NCBI RefSeq assembly: GCF_900114915.1 | Contig: NZ_FOUS01000004.1 | Coordinates: 186,001-250,000 of the forward strand | Reading direction: 5' to 3' | Length of the DNA: 64,000 nt | From: Bradyrhizobium sp. Rc3b | GTDB lineage: Bacteria > Pseudomonadota > Alphaproteobacteria > Rhizobiales > Xanthobacteraceae | Shown here: positions 27,180 to 34,475 of the stretch, piece after piece | How the letters are laid out: every line of letters begins with the position of its first letter | How positions within the stretch are numbered: the stretch's first letter is position 1 | The notes under the pieces: generated by a model | The model's database searches: none | What the model saw: the letters and a program-made list of their open reading frames with translations, nothing else | Told to the model about the DNA's origin: nothing | Made by a program: the position numbers and the translations under genes

Positions 27180-27203
27180 CTGCTGACAGGATGTTGGCAG
27201 CAG
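27180..27203. promoter_or_regulatory. Imperfect palindromic operator before the second WYL regulator
   Basis: CTGCTGACA-N5-TTGGCAGCAG, counted from 27180; the outer six bases pair perfectly and the inner part less well. It shares TGACA...GGATGT with the operator of the first WYL/GST pair (19906-19934), and the half-site TGGCAGCAG with the palindrome at 27474-27501. Confidence 0.6.
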
Positions 27204-27249
27204 GGGGGTTCTATACCGGGACAACACATCGACTGAAGAGGATTTGTCC

Positions 27250-27510
27250 ATGATCATTCCGACCCATTTCGGCCCGGCTATTCCGATGTTGCGGGCGCAG
27301 GCGTGGTCCGCGTCGGCGTTCGGCCGCCTCGTTTCGCTCGATCTCATGGCCGTCGACCTCCGGTTTGCCCTCGCAAGCGTGGTGGCACGCCCGCTGATCC
27401 AGGCCGCGGACGCGCTGGTCCGCCATGTGATGGGCCGTGCCTGGCGGGGGGCCCGTTTCGCAGAAGATATCACGGCTGCTGCCACCATGGTGGCAGCAGC
27501 CCGGCACTAG
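27250..27510 (+). CDS. Small hypothetical protein upstream of the GST gene
   Basis: An 86-residue frame from ATG 27250 (a TTG at 27244 is also in frame). It encodes MIIPTHFGPAIPMLRAQAWS followed by an Ala/Val-rich amphipathic region and a C-terminal TAAATMVAAARH. No family recognised. It is divergent from the WYL regulator and ends 38 bases before the GST gene, so it could be the first gene of the regulated transcript. Its last codons coincide with a perfect 28-bp palindrome, which may mean the frame there is incidental. Confidence 0.45.
   Translation: MIIPTHFGPAIPMLRAQAWSASAFGRLVSLDLMAVDLRFALASVVARPLIQAADALVRHVMGRAWRGARFAEDITAAATMVAAARH
27474..27501. promoter_or_regulatory. Perfect 28-bp palindrome upstream of the GST gene
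   Basis: GGCTGCTGCCACCA followed directly by its reverse complement, 48 bases before the GST start. It shares the half-site TGGCAGCAG with the dyad at 27180-27203 near the WYL regulator start, so it may be a second binding site of that regulator. A hairpin in the mRNA is an alternative. Confidence 0.6.
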
Positions 27511-27548
27511 GTTCCGTCAACTTTTTCGGTGGTTCAGGAGAAGCTTTC

Positions 27549-28277
27549 ATGATCACGCTCTACGGATTTGGCACCGGCTTCGGCCTGCCGGAAATCAGCC
27601 CCTTCGTCACCAAGACGGAAGTGCAGCTCAAGATGGCGGGACTGCCCTACCGGAAGGAGCGGGCAATGCCGCCGGCCTCGCCCAAGGGCCAGCTGCCCTT
27701 CATTGACGATGGCGGCGAGGCGGTGGCCGATTCCACCTTCATTCGCGCCCATATCGAGCGCCGATACGGCTTTGATTTCGATGCCGGGCTGTCGCTGACC
27801 GACCGCGCGCAGGCCTGGGCGTTCGAACGGATGATCGAGCACCACATCTACTGGGGGCTGGTTGGCGCGCGCTGGGTCGATCCCGTCAATTTCGCCAAGG
27901 GGCCTGCGCATTTCTTCGACGGCGCGCCGGAGCACAACCGCGAGAAGCTGCGCGAGGACGCGCAATTCCGCGTCGCCGAGAACTATCTGCTCTCGGGCCT
28001 CGGCCGCCATGGTCCCGATGACGATGTCGAGCTCGCCGTGCGCTCGCTGTTCGCGCTCTCGGTGCAGCTCGGCGACAAGTCCTATCTGATGGGCAAAAAG
28101 CCCTGCGGCGTCGATGCCACCGCCTTCGGGATGCTCGCCGGCATTCTCTCGCCGTTCTTCGAATCGGCCCTGCGCGAGCGCGCCGAGGGCTTTCCGAACC
28201 TCACCGCCTATGTCGATCGCATGATGGACAATTACTATCCGGAGTTCGCCTGGACCCCGCTGCGGCAGGCGGCTTAG
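27549..28277 (+). CDS. Glutathione S-transferase family protein (metaxin/Fax-like N-terminus)
   Basis: A 242-residue protein. The N-terminus (ITLYGFGTGFGLPEISPFVT, then KTEVQLKMAGLPYRKE) is the thioredoxin-like domain variant of metaxin/Fax-type GSTs, with SPFV in place of a SPxC motif, followed by SPKGQLPFI (cis-Pro). The C-terminal helical domain contains YLMGKKPCGVDATAFGMLAG, the N-capping Ser/Asp equivalent, and ends with DRMMDNYYPEFAW. Cytosolic; substrate unknown. The start has AGGAG about eight bases upstream. Probably controlled by the WYL regulator at 26.4-27.1 kb through the palindromes between them. Confidence 0.88.
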   Translation: MITLYGFGTGFGLPEISPFVTKTEVQLKMAGLPYRKERAMPPASPKGQLPFIDDGGEAVADSTFIRAHIERRYGFDFDAGLSLTDRAQAWAFERMIEHHIYWGLVGARWVDPVNFAKGPAHFFDGAPEHNREKLREDAQFRVAENYLLSGLGRHGPDDDVELAVRSLFALSVQLGDKSYLMGKKPCGVDATAFGMLAGILSPFFESALRERAEGFPNLTAYVDRMMDNYYPEFAWTPLRQAA

Positions 28278-28320
28278 GGCCTGATGTGATGAATTTCCTC
28301 TCGTGCTCCGAAGGAGGTGC

Positions 28321-28472
28321 GTTCCCTCCCCCCTTGTGGGGGAGGGTTAGGGAGAGGGGTAGCCCAGCAAAAGGTGCTGCTTGGTGATGGTGCATGGAGG
28401 CCGGCGCACGACGGAAGGAATCCCCGTGTGGCACCCCCCTCCCTGCCCCTCCCCCACAAGGGGGGAGGGAAC
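28321..28472. repeat. Inverted-repeat element with perfect 26-base arms
   Basis: The arm at 28321-28346 (starts GTTCCCTCCC) is the exact reverse complement of 28447-28472, with about 100 bases between. Each arm can itself fold (CCCCTTGTGGGG). A related element with the same left arm sequence is at 58133-58242. No open frame or target duplication is evident. Confidence 0.8.
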
Positions 28473-28545
28473 GGTGAGAGCGGTGTTGTTGGCCTGCGTA
28501 CGATTTGATCTCCCGCTCGCGGCACTCGATCTCAAACGCCCAAAC

Positions 28546-28578
28546 AAAAAGAGCCGGCCCATTGGGCCGGCTCTCGTC
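28546..28578 (-). terminator. Rho-independent terminator of the binding-protein transcript
   Basis: GAGCCGGCCC at 28551-28560 and GGGCCGGCTC at 28564-28573 form a perfect 10-bp stem with an ATT loop. On the minus strand the stem is followed by TTTTTGTTTG. It lies 27 bases past the stop of the ABC binding-protein gene. Confidence 0.85.
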
Positions 28579-28599
28579 GTCTCTCAACTTTCGCCGCGC

Positions 28600-29751
28600 C
28601 TATTTCACCAGCGAGTACTTGCCGTTCTTCACCGTCAGCAGGATGCGCGAGCGGTCGTCGAGGCCGTAACGGTCCTTTTCGGTGAAGTTGTAGACGCCCT
28701 GGCTTGCCGCCAGTTCCTTCTCCGTCAGCAAGGCCTGGCGGATCGCTTCGCGGAATTCCGGCGTACCGGGTTTTGCGGTCTTCAGCGCGGTCGGGATGAT
28801 GCGCTTGAGGATCTCAAAGGCGTCGTAGGAATGGCCAGCGAACTGGCTGCGGCTGTTCGGGCCGTACTTTGCCTCATACGCGGCGTTGAGCGCGAGACCC
28901 GGCTTCTTGGTGGCGGCTTCGTCCGGCTGGTCCTCGGGGTCCATCACCGGACCCGACGCCATCAGCACGCCCTCGGCCGCTTTGCCGGCGATGCGGATGA
29001 AGTCCATGCTGGCTGCGCCATGGGTCTGGTAGATCAGGCCCTGATAGCCGCGCTCGCGCAGCTCGGTCTGCGGCAGCGCGGCTGCGGTGCCGGACGCGCC
29101 GACCAGGACCGCGTCGGGATTGGCGGCAACGAGCTTCAGGACCTGTCCGGTCACCGACGTATCGGGACGGGCGAAGCGCTCCTCGTCGACGATGGTCATG
29201 CCCATCGGCACGGCCTGGGCTTTCAAATCGTTGAACCAGAGGTCGCCATAGGAGTCGGAATAGCCGATATAGCCGAGCGTCTTCACGCCCTTGCTCTTCA
29301 TGTGCTCGTACAGCACCTTGCCCACGATCGGGATCGGCTGCGGCATCGCCACCGACCACTTCATGCGCTCGGGCGTGATCGGGAACGGTGCTAGGCCGAA
29401 ATGCGGAATGCCGGCTTCATTGGCGACGTTGGAGACCGCGATCGTCGGCGGCGTCAGCGCCGAGCCCATGATGATGTCGGCCTTGGATTCGGTCACGAAG
29501 CGGCGGGCGTTGGTGGTTGCGGTGGTGGGATCGCCGCCGTCGTCGAGCACGATCACCTTCAGCGGCACGCCGCCGATTTCCTTCGGCACGAATTCCAGCG
29601 CGTTGCGCTCGGGAATGCCGAGCGCGGCGCCGGGGCCGGTCGTGGTGGTGGTGATGCCGATGGTGATTTCGCTGGTCTGGGCCAGCGCGGGCAGCGCCGG
29701 CAGGGCAAGCGTCGCCGCGGTGATGGCGGCGGTCAAGTAAAAGCGTTTCAT
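28600..29751 (-). CDS. ABC transporter periplasmic substrate-binding protein
   Basis: A 383-residue binding protein with signal peptide (residues 1-24, ending LPALAQ) and the Peripla_BP_6 start EITIGITTTTTGPGAALGIP. It is the last gene of the minus-strand aromatic-acid unit (crotonase, ligase, SDR, thioesterase, binding protein), with 89 bases after the thioesterase gene, then a terminator. Family relatives in R. palustris bind hydroxybenzoates or hydroxycinnamates, so an aromatic acid ligand is likely. Its permease/ATPase partners are not adjacent; the Liv-type system at 41.5-45.1 kb, which lacks a binding protein, is a candidate. Confidence 0.88.
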   Translation of the reverse strand: MKRFYLTAAITAATLALPALPALAQTSEITIGITTTTTGPGAALGIPERNALEFVPKEIGGVPLKVIVLDDGGDPTTATTNARRFVTESKADIIMGSALTPPTIAVSNVANEAGIPHFGLAPFPITPERMKWSVAMPQPIPIVGKVLYEHMKSKGVKTLGYIGYSDSYGDLWFNDLKAQAVPMGMTIVDEERFARPDTSVTGQVLKLVAANPDAVLVGASGTAAALPQTELRERGYQGLIYQTHGAASMDFIRIAGKAAEGVLMASGPVMDPEDQPDEAATKKPGLALNAAYEAKYGPNSRSQFAGHSYDAFEILKRIIPTALKTAKPGTPEFREAIRQALLTEKELAASQGVYNFTEKDRYGLDDRSRILLTVKNGKYSLVK

Positions 29752-29840
29752 CTATTCCTCCCTTTACGTGTTTCTTTGAAAGCAGAAATCGGGGGGTAAT
29801 TCAGCCCCCTCTTTTGGCGATGCGGCGATTAGCTCCGGAC

Positions 29841-30260
29841 TTAACTCCCCGTGAATTTGGCTACCATTTCCGCCGGGAACGGTGCCGATTTCAGCTTGTC
29901 GGGGTTAACGGGATCGCGACCGACGAGGACGCGGGTCTCAAAACCCTCGATCGCCAGCGCGTCACCCTTGTAGACGTTGTGCTTCACCTCGAAGCTCGAG
30001 CGCCTGATGCTCTCGATCTTCGTCTCGATGGTGATCCAGTCGCCATAGGTCGAGGGGATGTAGAACTTGGATCGCGTGTCGACCATGGGGATTCCCACCA
30101 GGCCGTATTTGCGGACCAGGTCCTGCTTGGAGAATCCGGCGACCTCGAACAGGGTCGAGGTCGAATCGTCGAACATCGCGAAATAGCGCGGGTAGTAGAC
30201 GATGTTGGCGGGGTCGCAATCACCCCACTGGATCTGTACGTCGCGCCGGTTCACGAACAT
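29841..30260 (-). CDS. Hotdog-fold acyl-CoA thioesterase, 4-hydroxybenzoyl-CoA thioesterase-like
   Basis: A 139-residue hotdog protein. The motif VQIQWGDCDPANIVYYPRYF (residues 8-27), with the catalytic Asp in WGDCDPANIVYYPRY, is that of the Pseudomonas-type 4-hydroxybenzoyl-CoA thioesterase/YbgC group. It should hydrolyse an aromatic or short acyl-CoA to free acid. It is 12 bases downstream of the SDR gene in the aromatic-acid unit. Together with pobA nearby this suggests release of 4-hydroxybenzoate from its CoA ester, but substrate assignment is inference. Confidence 0.88.
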   Translation of the reverse strand: MFVNRRDVQIQWGDCDPANIVYYPRYFAMFDDSTSTLFEVAGFSKQDLVRKYGLVGIPMVDTRSKFYIPSTYGDWITIETKIESIRRSSFEVKHNVYKGDALAIEGFETRVLVGRDPVNPDKLKSAPFPAEMVAKFTGS

Positions 30261-30272
30261 GTGTCGCGCGCC

Positions 30273-31034
30273 TTATTTCGGTGCCATGCGCAGCGAGCCG
30301 TCGAGGCGCACCACTTCGCCGTTCAGGTAGGAGTTCTCGACCATGTGCAGCGCGAGCGCGGCGAACTCGTCGGCGTGGCCGAGCCGGCGCGGGAAGGGGA
30401 TGGCGGCGGCGAGCGAGTCCTGGGCTTCCTGCGGCAGGTTCGCGAGCAGCGGGGTCAGGAACAGGCCCGGCGCGATGGTCAGCACGCGGATGCCGAACTG
30501 CGCCAGTTCGCGCGCGATCGGCAGCGTCATGCCGACGATGCCGCCCTTGGAAGCCGAATAGGCTGATTGCCCGATCTGGCCATCATAAGCGGCAACGGAG
30601 GCCGTGTTGATGATGACGCCGCGCTCGCCGGTCGCCTGCGGCTCCAGCTTGGACATCTCGGTCGCGGCCAGGCGCAGCATGTTGAAGGTGCCGATCAGAT
30701 TGACCTTGATCACCTTGTCGAAATCGGCGAGCGCCATCGGGCCGTCGCGGCCGACGACGCGCTTGGCCACGCCGATGCCGGCGCAATTGACCAGCACGCG
30801 CGGCGCGCCAAGAGCCTTGGTCGCCTGCGCGATCGCAGCTTCAGCGGAAGCGGCATCGGAGACGTCGCAGGTGATTGCCACGCCCTTGATCTCGGCGGCG
30901 ACAGTCTCCGCGAGCTTGGCGTTGAGATCGCACACCGCGACCTTGGCGCCCTGCGCCGCCAGTTTTCGCGCGGTTGCAGCGCCCAGTCCCGATGCGCCGC
31001 CGGTGACGATGGCTGCCTGATCTTTCAACAACAT
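30273..31034 (-). CDS. SDR-family 3-hydroxyacyl-CoA dehydrogenase-like protein
   Basis: A 253-residue short-chain dehydrogenase: cofactor motif TGGASGLG (residues 11-18), Asp36 region CDLN (NAD preference), NCAGIG near 84, and catalytic Ser/Tyr/Lys in [23 protein letters not shown]. The sequence resembles type II 3-hydroxyacyl-CoA dehydrogenase (17-beta-HSD10-like), which oxidises 3-hydroxyacyl-CoA. Located between the ligase and thioesterase genes (27 and 12 bases), it would act after the crotonase in a beta-oxidation-type shortening of an aromatic side chain. Confidence 0.88.
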   Translation of the reverse strand: MLLKDQAAIVTGGASGLGAATARKLAAQGAKVAVCDLNAKLAETVAAEIKGVAITCDVSDAASAEAAIAQATKALGAPRVLVNCAGIGVAKRVVGRDGPMALADFDKVIKVNLIGTFNMLRLAATEMSKLEPQATGERGVIINTASVAAYDGQIGQSAYSASKGGIVGMTLPIARELAQFGIRVLTIAPGLFLTPLLANLPQEAQDSLAAAIPFPRRLGHADEFAALALHMVENSYLNGEVVRLDGSLRMAPK

Positions 31035-31061
31035 GGCGTTCTCCTGTAGCTTATGTCCGGG

Positions 31062-32945
31062 TTAGCCGACCGATATCACACGGTCCGACGGATTGGCAGC
31101 GTAGAGCTCCTCGATCAATTCGGTGCGGTGCTCGAGCACGGCGCGCTGGTTGATCGAGCCCTTGTCGGTGACTTCGCCCTTGTCGATCGAGAGCGGCGCG
31201 TCCATCAGGATCGCGCGCGTGATCCGGGTCGAGGAACCCGTGGCTTGGCTGAGGAAACCGGCCAGGCGCTCGCGAAACGCCTCGCGCACCAGCCGGTCGC
31301 GTGTCGCGACGACGAGATCGTCGGTCGGCAGCGTCGGATTGATCAGCCGGCAACCGTCGAGGTCGAGCACAACCAGCGCCGAGACCTCGTCGCGATTGAT
31401 GCCGGCAATAACGACGTCGCGCACCAGCGGGGCGCAGGCCGCCGTGAGGCGCGCGCGCAGCGGGCCGACGCTGACCCAGGTACCGCTGGCGAGCTTGAAG
31501 TCTTCACCGACACGGCCGTCGAAATCGAAGCCTGCGTTGAGATCATCGGGATCGGCGGGCTTGAGCGCATCCCCCATCTTGTAAAATCCCTCCTCGTCGA
31601 AGGATTTCGCGCTGATGTCGGGTTGGCGCCAGTAGCCGGGCATCACGTTCGGCCCCTTGGCGCGCACTTCCAGCTTGCCGTTGTTCGGCACCAGCTTGGC
31701 GTCGTTGCCTGACACGGGCAGACCGACATGGCCGGAGCGGCTGGTGCGCGGATTGACCGACATGAAGAACGGCGCGGTCTCGGTCGCACCGAGCCCGGTC
31801 AGCATCGGCACGCGGTAGCCCTTTTCCTTCACCGCGAGCTCGTCGAGGCTGTCCCAGATGAAGGGCGAGAGTGCCGCGCCGGAGAAGAACATCGCATGCA
31901 GCCGGTCGAAGAACTTTGCGCGCAGGCCCTGATCGTCACGCAAATAGGGCAGCAGCGATTCATAGCCCTTCGGCACGTTGAAATAGACCGTCGGAGAGAT
32001 CTCCTGGAGATTGCGCACGGTCTCCTCGATGCCGCCGGGCATCGGCTTGCCGGCGTCCAGATACATCGAGCCGCCATTGTACAGCGTCAGGCCGATATTG
32101 TGGTTGCCGCCAAAGGTGTGATTCCAGGGCAGCCAGTCGATGATGACCGGCGGCTCGTCTTTCAGAAAGGCGAGCGTCTCGCGCAACATCACCTGGTTGG
32201 CGCAGATCATGCGCTGGGTGTTGATGACGGCCTTGGGATTGCCGGTCGAGCCCGACGTCAGCAGGAATTTCGCGATCGTGTCGGGGCCGATCTTGCCGTG
32301 GACCTCGTCGAGATCGCTGCGGATCGGCGTCGCCATGAGGTCGGCGAGCGTGGTGACGTCGCGGCCCGGCACCTGGCCGTAGGACGCGGCGATCTCGGTG
32401 CCGAGCGAGACGTTGGCGGCAAGCGCATCGGCGAACTTGTCGGCGTCCTCGGCGAAGACGAGGCCGGGCGTCAGCAGCTTCATCAGATAGGACAGCTTGC
32501 CGTAATCTTTCGACACCAGCGAATAGGCCGGCGACACCGGGCAGAACGGAATGCCGGCATAGAACGCGCCGAACGCGAGCAAGGCGTGGTCGATCGAATT
32601 GCCGGAGAGGATGACGACCGGCCGCTCCGCCGACAGGCCGCGCGCAATCAGGCCGGACGCAATGTGACGGCTGGCGACGAGCAACTCGGCGTAAGTGATC
32701 TTGCGCCAGCCGCGGCCGCCTTCGCGCTCGGCCATGAAGACGCGGTCCGGCGTCGTCGCCGCCCAATGATGCAGGCGATCGGTGATGCGGACCGGATAGT
32801 CGCCGAGCGGCTGCTTCGGCCTGAGGTAGATCGTGCCGTCGTCGCGGCGTTCGATGTCGACGACGGGATCGCCGAACGAAATGGGCCGCAGCGGGAAAGT
32901 GCTCGCGCCGCGCTCCATGCTGGAAGAGGACGGCTGCGCGCTCAT
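31062..32945 (-). CDS. Feruloyl-CoA synthase-type AMP-dependent CoA ligase
   Basis: A 627-residue ANL ligase, longer than typical acyl-CoA synthetases and with the feruloyl-CoA synthase character: P-loop FLLTSGSTGNPKAVINTQRM, WLPWNHTFGGNHN, GLGATETAP, PGYWRQPD, and a C-terminal region with ILMDAPLSIDKGEVTDKGSI rather than the usual PRTxxGK lysine motif. It probably activates ferulate, p-coumarate or a related phenylpropenoid with ATP and CoA. The start at 32945 overlaps the stop of the crotonase gene by four bases (ATGA), so the two are translationally coupled, as expected for consecutive steps. Confidence 0.88.
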   Translation of the reverse strand: MSAQPSSSSMERGASTFPLRPISFGDPVVDIERRDDGTIYLRPKQPLGDYPVRITDRLHHWAATTPDRVFMAEREGGRGWRKITYAELLVASRHIASGLIARGLSAERPVVILSGNSIDHALLAFGAFYAGIPFCPVSPAYSLVSKDYGKLSYLMKLLTPGLVFAEDADKFADALAANVSLGTEIAASYGQVPGRDVTTLADLMATPIRSDLDEVHGKIGPDTIAKFLLTSGSTGNPKAVINTQRMICANQVMLRETLAFLKDEPPVIIDWLPWNHTFGGNHNIGLTLYNGGSMYLDAGKPMPGGIEETVRNLQEISPTVYFNVPKGYESLLPYLRDDQGLRAKFFDRLHAMFFSGAALSPFIWDSLDELAVKEKGYRVPMLTGLGATETAPFFMSVNPRTSRSGHVGLPVSGNDAKLVPNNGKLEVRAKGPNVMPGYWRQPDISAKSFDEEGFYKMGDALKPADPDDLNAGFDFDGRVGEDFKLASGTWVSVGPLRARLTAACAPLVRDVVIAGINRDEVSALVVLDLDGCRLINPTLPTDDLVVATRDRLVREAFRERLAGFLSQATGSSTRITRAILMDAPLSIDKGEVTDKGSINQRAVLEHRTELIEELYAANPSDRVISVG

Positions 32946-33751
32946 GACTTGGGCTTTACCTTTGCGGTCTTGTGTTCGAGGAATTCGCGGATCCGGCGTT
33001 TTGCCTCTTTGTCGCTCTGCGCGACGGTCGCCATCAGCGATTCCATCAGCAGGCCGGTCTGCGGATTGGCCTCCGCGATCATCGGCAGCGCCTGGAGCAC
33101 GGCGAAGTTCGTCAGCGGCGCGTTGGAGGCCACCTTGGTCGCGAGCTCCATCGCCTTGCCGAGCCCGTTGCCGGCCTCCGTGACATATTGCGCGAAGCCG
33201 TAGGAGGCGCCTTCGGTCGCGCTGTAGACGCGGCCCGTCAGCATCATGTCCATCATCCGGGCGACGCCGATCAACCGCGGCAGCCGGACCGAGCCGCCGC
33301 CGCCGACGAAGATGCCGCGCTGGCCCTCCGGAAGCGCGAAATAGGTCGAGGGCTCGGCGACGCGGATATGCGCCGAGCAGGCAAGCTCCAGCCCGCCGCC
33401 GATCACGGCGCCCTTCAGCGCCGCGATCACGGGGACGCGGCTGTATTGGATGCGGTCGAACACCCGGTGCCACATCTGGGAATGGAGCAGGCCGCCGGTC
33501 GCGTCATGCTCGGTCAGCTCGGAGAGGTCGAGGCCGCTGGAGAAATGATCGCCAATGCCGTGAATGACGACCGCGCCGATATCCGAGGGCAGGGACGCAA
33601 AACACTCGCCGATTTCCAGGATGATGCCATCGTTGAGCGCGTTGCGCTTGGCCGGCCGGTTCAGACCCACGGTCAGAACCCGGTCCGCCCTCTCGATCCG
33701 GAGTAGCCCGGAGGCACCCGCGTCAGCGGTCTCGGCGTTTCCCTGTGTCAT
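32942..33751 (-). CDS. Crotonase-family enoyl-CoA hydratase
   Basis: A 269-residue crotonase. Oxyanion-hole segments FSSGLDLSEL and GAVIGGGLELAC are present, and both catalytic glutamates are kept (GGLELA and LPEGQRGIF). It would hydrate the side-chain double bond of the aromatic enoyl-CoA made by the coupled ligase. Whether it also performs the retro-aldol cleavage of feruloyl-CoA hydratase-lyase cannot be read here; no vanillin-type aldehyde dehydrogenase gene accompanies it, and an SDR dehydrogenase does, which favours plain hydration. First gene of its unit, with a palindrome 20 bases before its start. Confidence 0.87.
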   Translation of the reverse strand: MTQGNAETADAGASGLLRIERADRVLTVGLNRPAKRNALNDGIILEIGECFASLPSDIGAVVIHGIGDHFSSGLDLSELTEHDATGGLLHSQMWHRVFDRIQYSRVPVIAALKGAVIGGGLELACSAHIRVAEPSTYFALPEGQRGIFVGGGGSVRLPRLIGVARMMDMMLTGRVYSATEGASYGFAQYVTEAGNGLGKAMELATKVASNAPLTNFAVLQALPMIAEANPQTGLLMESLMATVAQSDKEAKRRIREFLEHKTAKVKPKS

Positions 33752-33770
33752 TTGCGTCCTTGTCAGAATA

Positions 33771-33785
33771 GTTATGTTGTATAAC
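33771..33785. promoter_or_regulatory. Candidate operator before the crotonase-ligase unit
   Basis: GTTAT-GTTGT-ATAAC, a perfect 5+5 dyad in an AT-rich stretch upstream of the crotonase start. A site at 37710-37724 near pobA matches it at 11 of 15 positions, so both may bind one MarR-type or similar regulator. Confidence 0.6.
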
Positions 33786-33860
33786 GAATTTTGGGGGAGT
33801 CAAGCTTGGGCTGACGCGTGGAGTTAACCGGTTAGGGGCAAAATCCTTCCCCAAATTCGA

Positions 33861-33990
33861 TGTCGTCCCTGCGAACGCAGGGACCCATAACCCCAGGGAG
33901 GAGTTTGGCGAAGACTTGCCGTTCGGTACTCCCACCGCCCGCAATCGATAGATTCCGCGGTATGGGTCCCTGCGTTCGCAGGGACGACAG
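33861..33990. repeat. Intergenic inverted-repeat element
   Basis: A 130-base element between the DUF3237 gene and the crotonase unit. The ends TGTCGTCCCTGCGAACGCAG and the reverse complement at 33970-33990 pair closely, and each end is itself a small hairpin (CCCTGCGaacGCAGGG). It may isolate the TRAP/DUF3237 transcript from the downstream unit. Confidence 0.75.
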
Positions 33991-34002
33991 CAGAGCGTAT
34001 GG

Positions 34003-34464
34003 TCACATCACCTGATGCACGTCGATCACGACGCGGTCGGCGTGCCGCGCCGCTGAGCCGACGAAAATGTGCTCCATCAGCCAGCGATACTTGTCGTGCC
34101 CGGTCTCGAACCGCGGCACGGTGCGGAAATAGATCAGCTTGGGATCGACCGGTTCGCCGCGCTTGAGCTTCTGCAGCAGCTCGACCGGTCCGAAACGCAT
34201 GCCCTTGTTCTCGACATAGACAATGGCGCCGTCGTCGGTCTCGAAGGCGTATTTCGCCTCCAGGTCGATCAGCTCGTTGGGTCGGATGGTCTGGAAGTCG
34301 GCGCCGAACGGCAGCACCTTGCCTGATATCGCACCCGTGACCTCACCGCCGATGATCGGGATGATGCGGCGGACACCGATGCCGGTCTCGCCGGCGGTGA
34401 CGACGTCGCCGATGCGCGCGGTGATGGTGAAGACGTATTTCGTCTCGAGCGTCGGTGTCGTCAT
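34003..34464 (-). CDS. DUF3237 domain-containing protein
   Basis: A 153-residue cytoplasmic protein of the DUF3237 family: ITARIGDVVTAGETGIGVRR near the start, IPIIGGEVTGAISGKVLPFG, and YFRTVPRFETGHDKYRWLME near the end, consistent with a small beta-barrel fold. The biochemical function of the family is unknown to me. It sits 11 bases downstream of the TRAP permease, so it is probably co-transcribed with the transporter. Position in an aromatic-acid locus suggests a role in handling the imported compound; this is inference. Confidence 0.85.
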   Translation of the reverse strand: MTTPTLETKYVFTITARIGDVVTAGETGIGVRRIIPIIGGEVTGAISGKVLPFGADFQTIRPNELIDLEAKYAFETDDGAIVYVENKGMRFGPVELLQKLKRGEPVDPKLIYFRTVPRFETGHDKYRWLMEHIFVGSAARHADRVVIDVHQVM

Positions 34465-34475
34465 GCTTCACCCTG

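Noticed and set aside
28321-28472. Inverted repeat considered as an insertion sequence or CRISPR-like array
   Set aside because: No transposase frame, only two arms, no regular spacers and no target-site duplication visible.
31728-33203. Long plus-strand open frame (491 codons) antisense to the ligase and crotonase genes
   Set aside because: It is rich in Arg/His/Gln and follows the codon-position GC pattern of the real minus-strand genes; no domain is recognisable.
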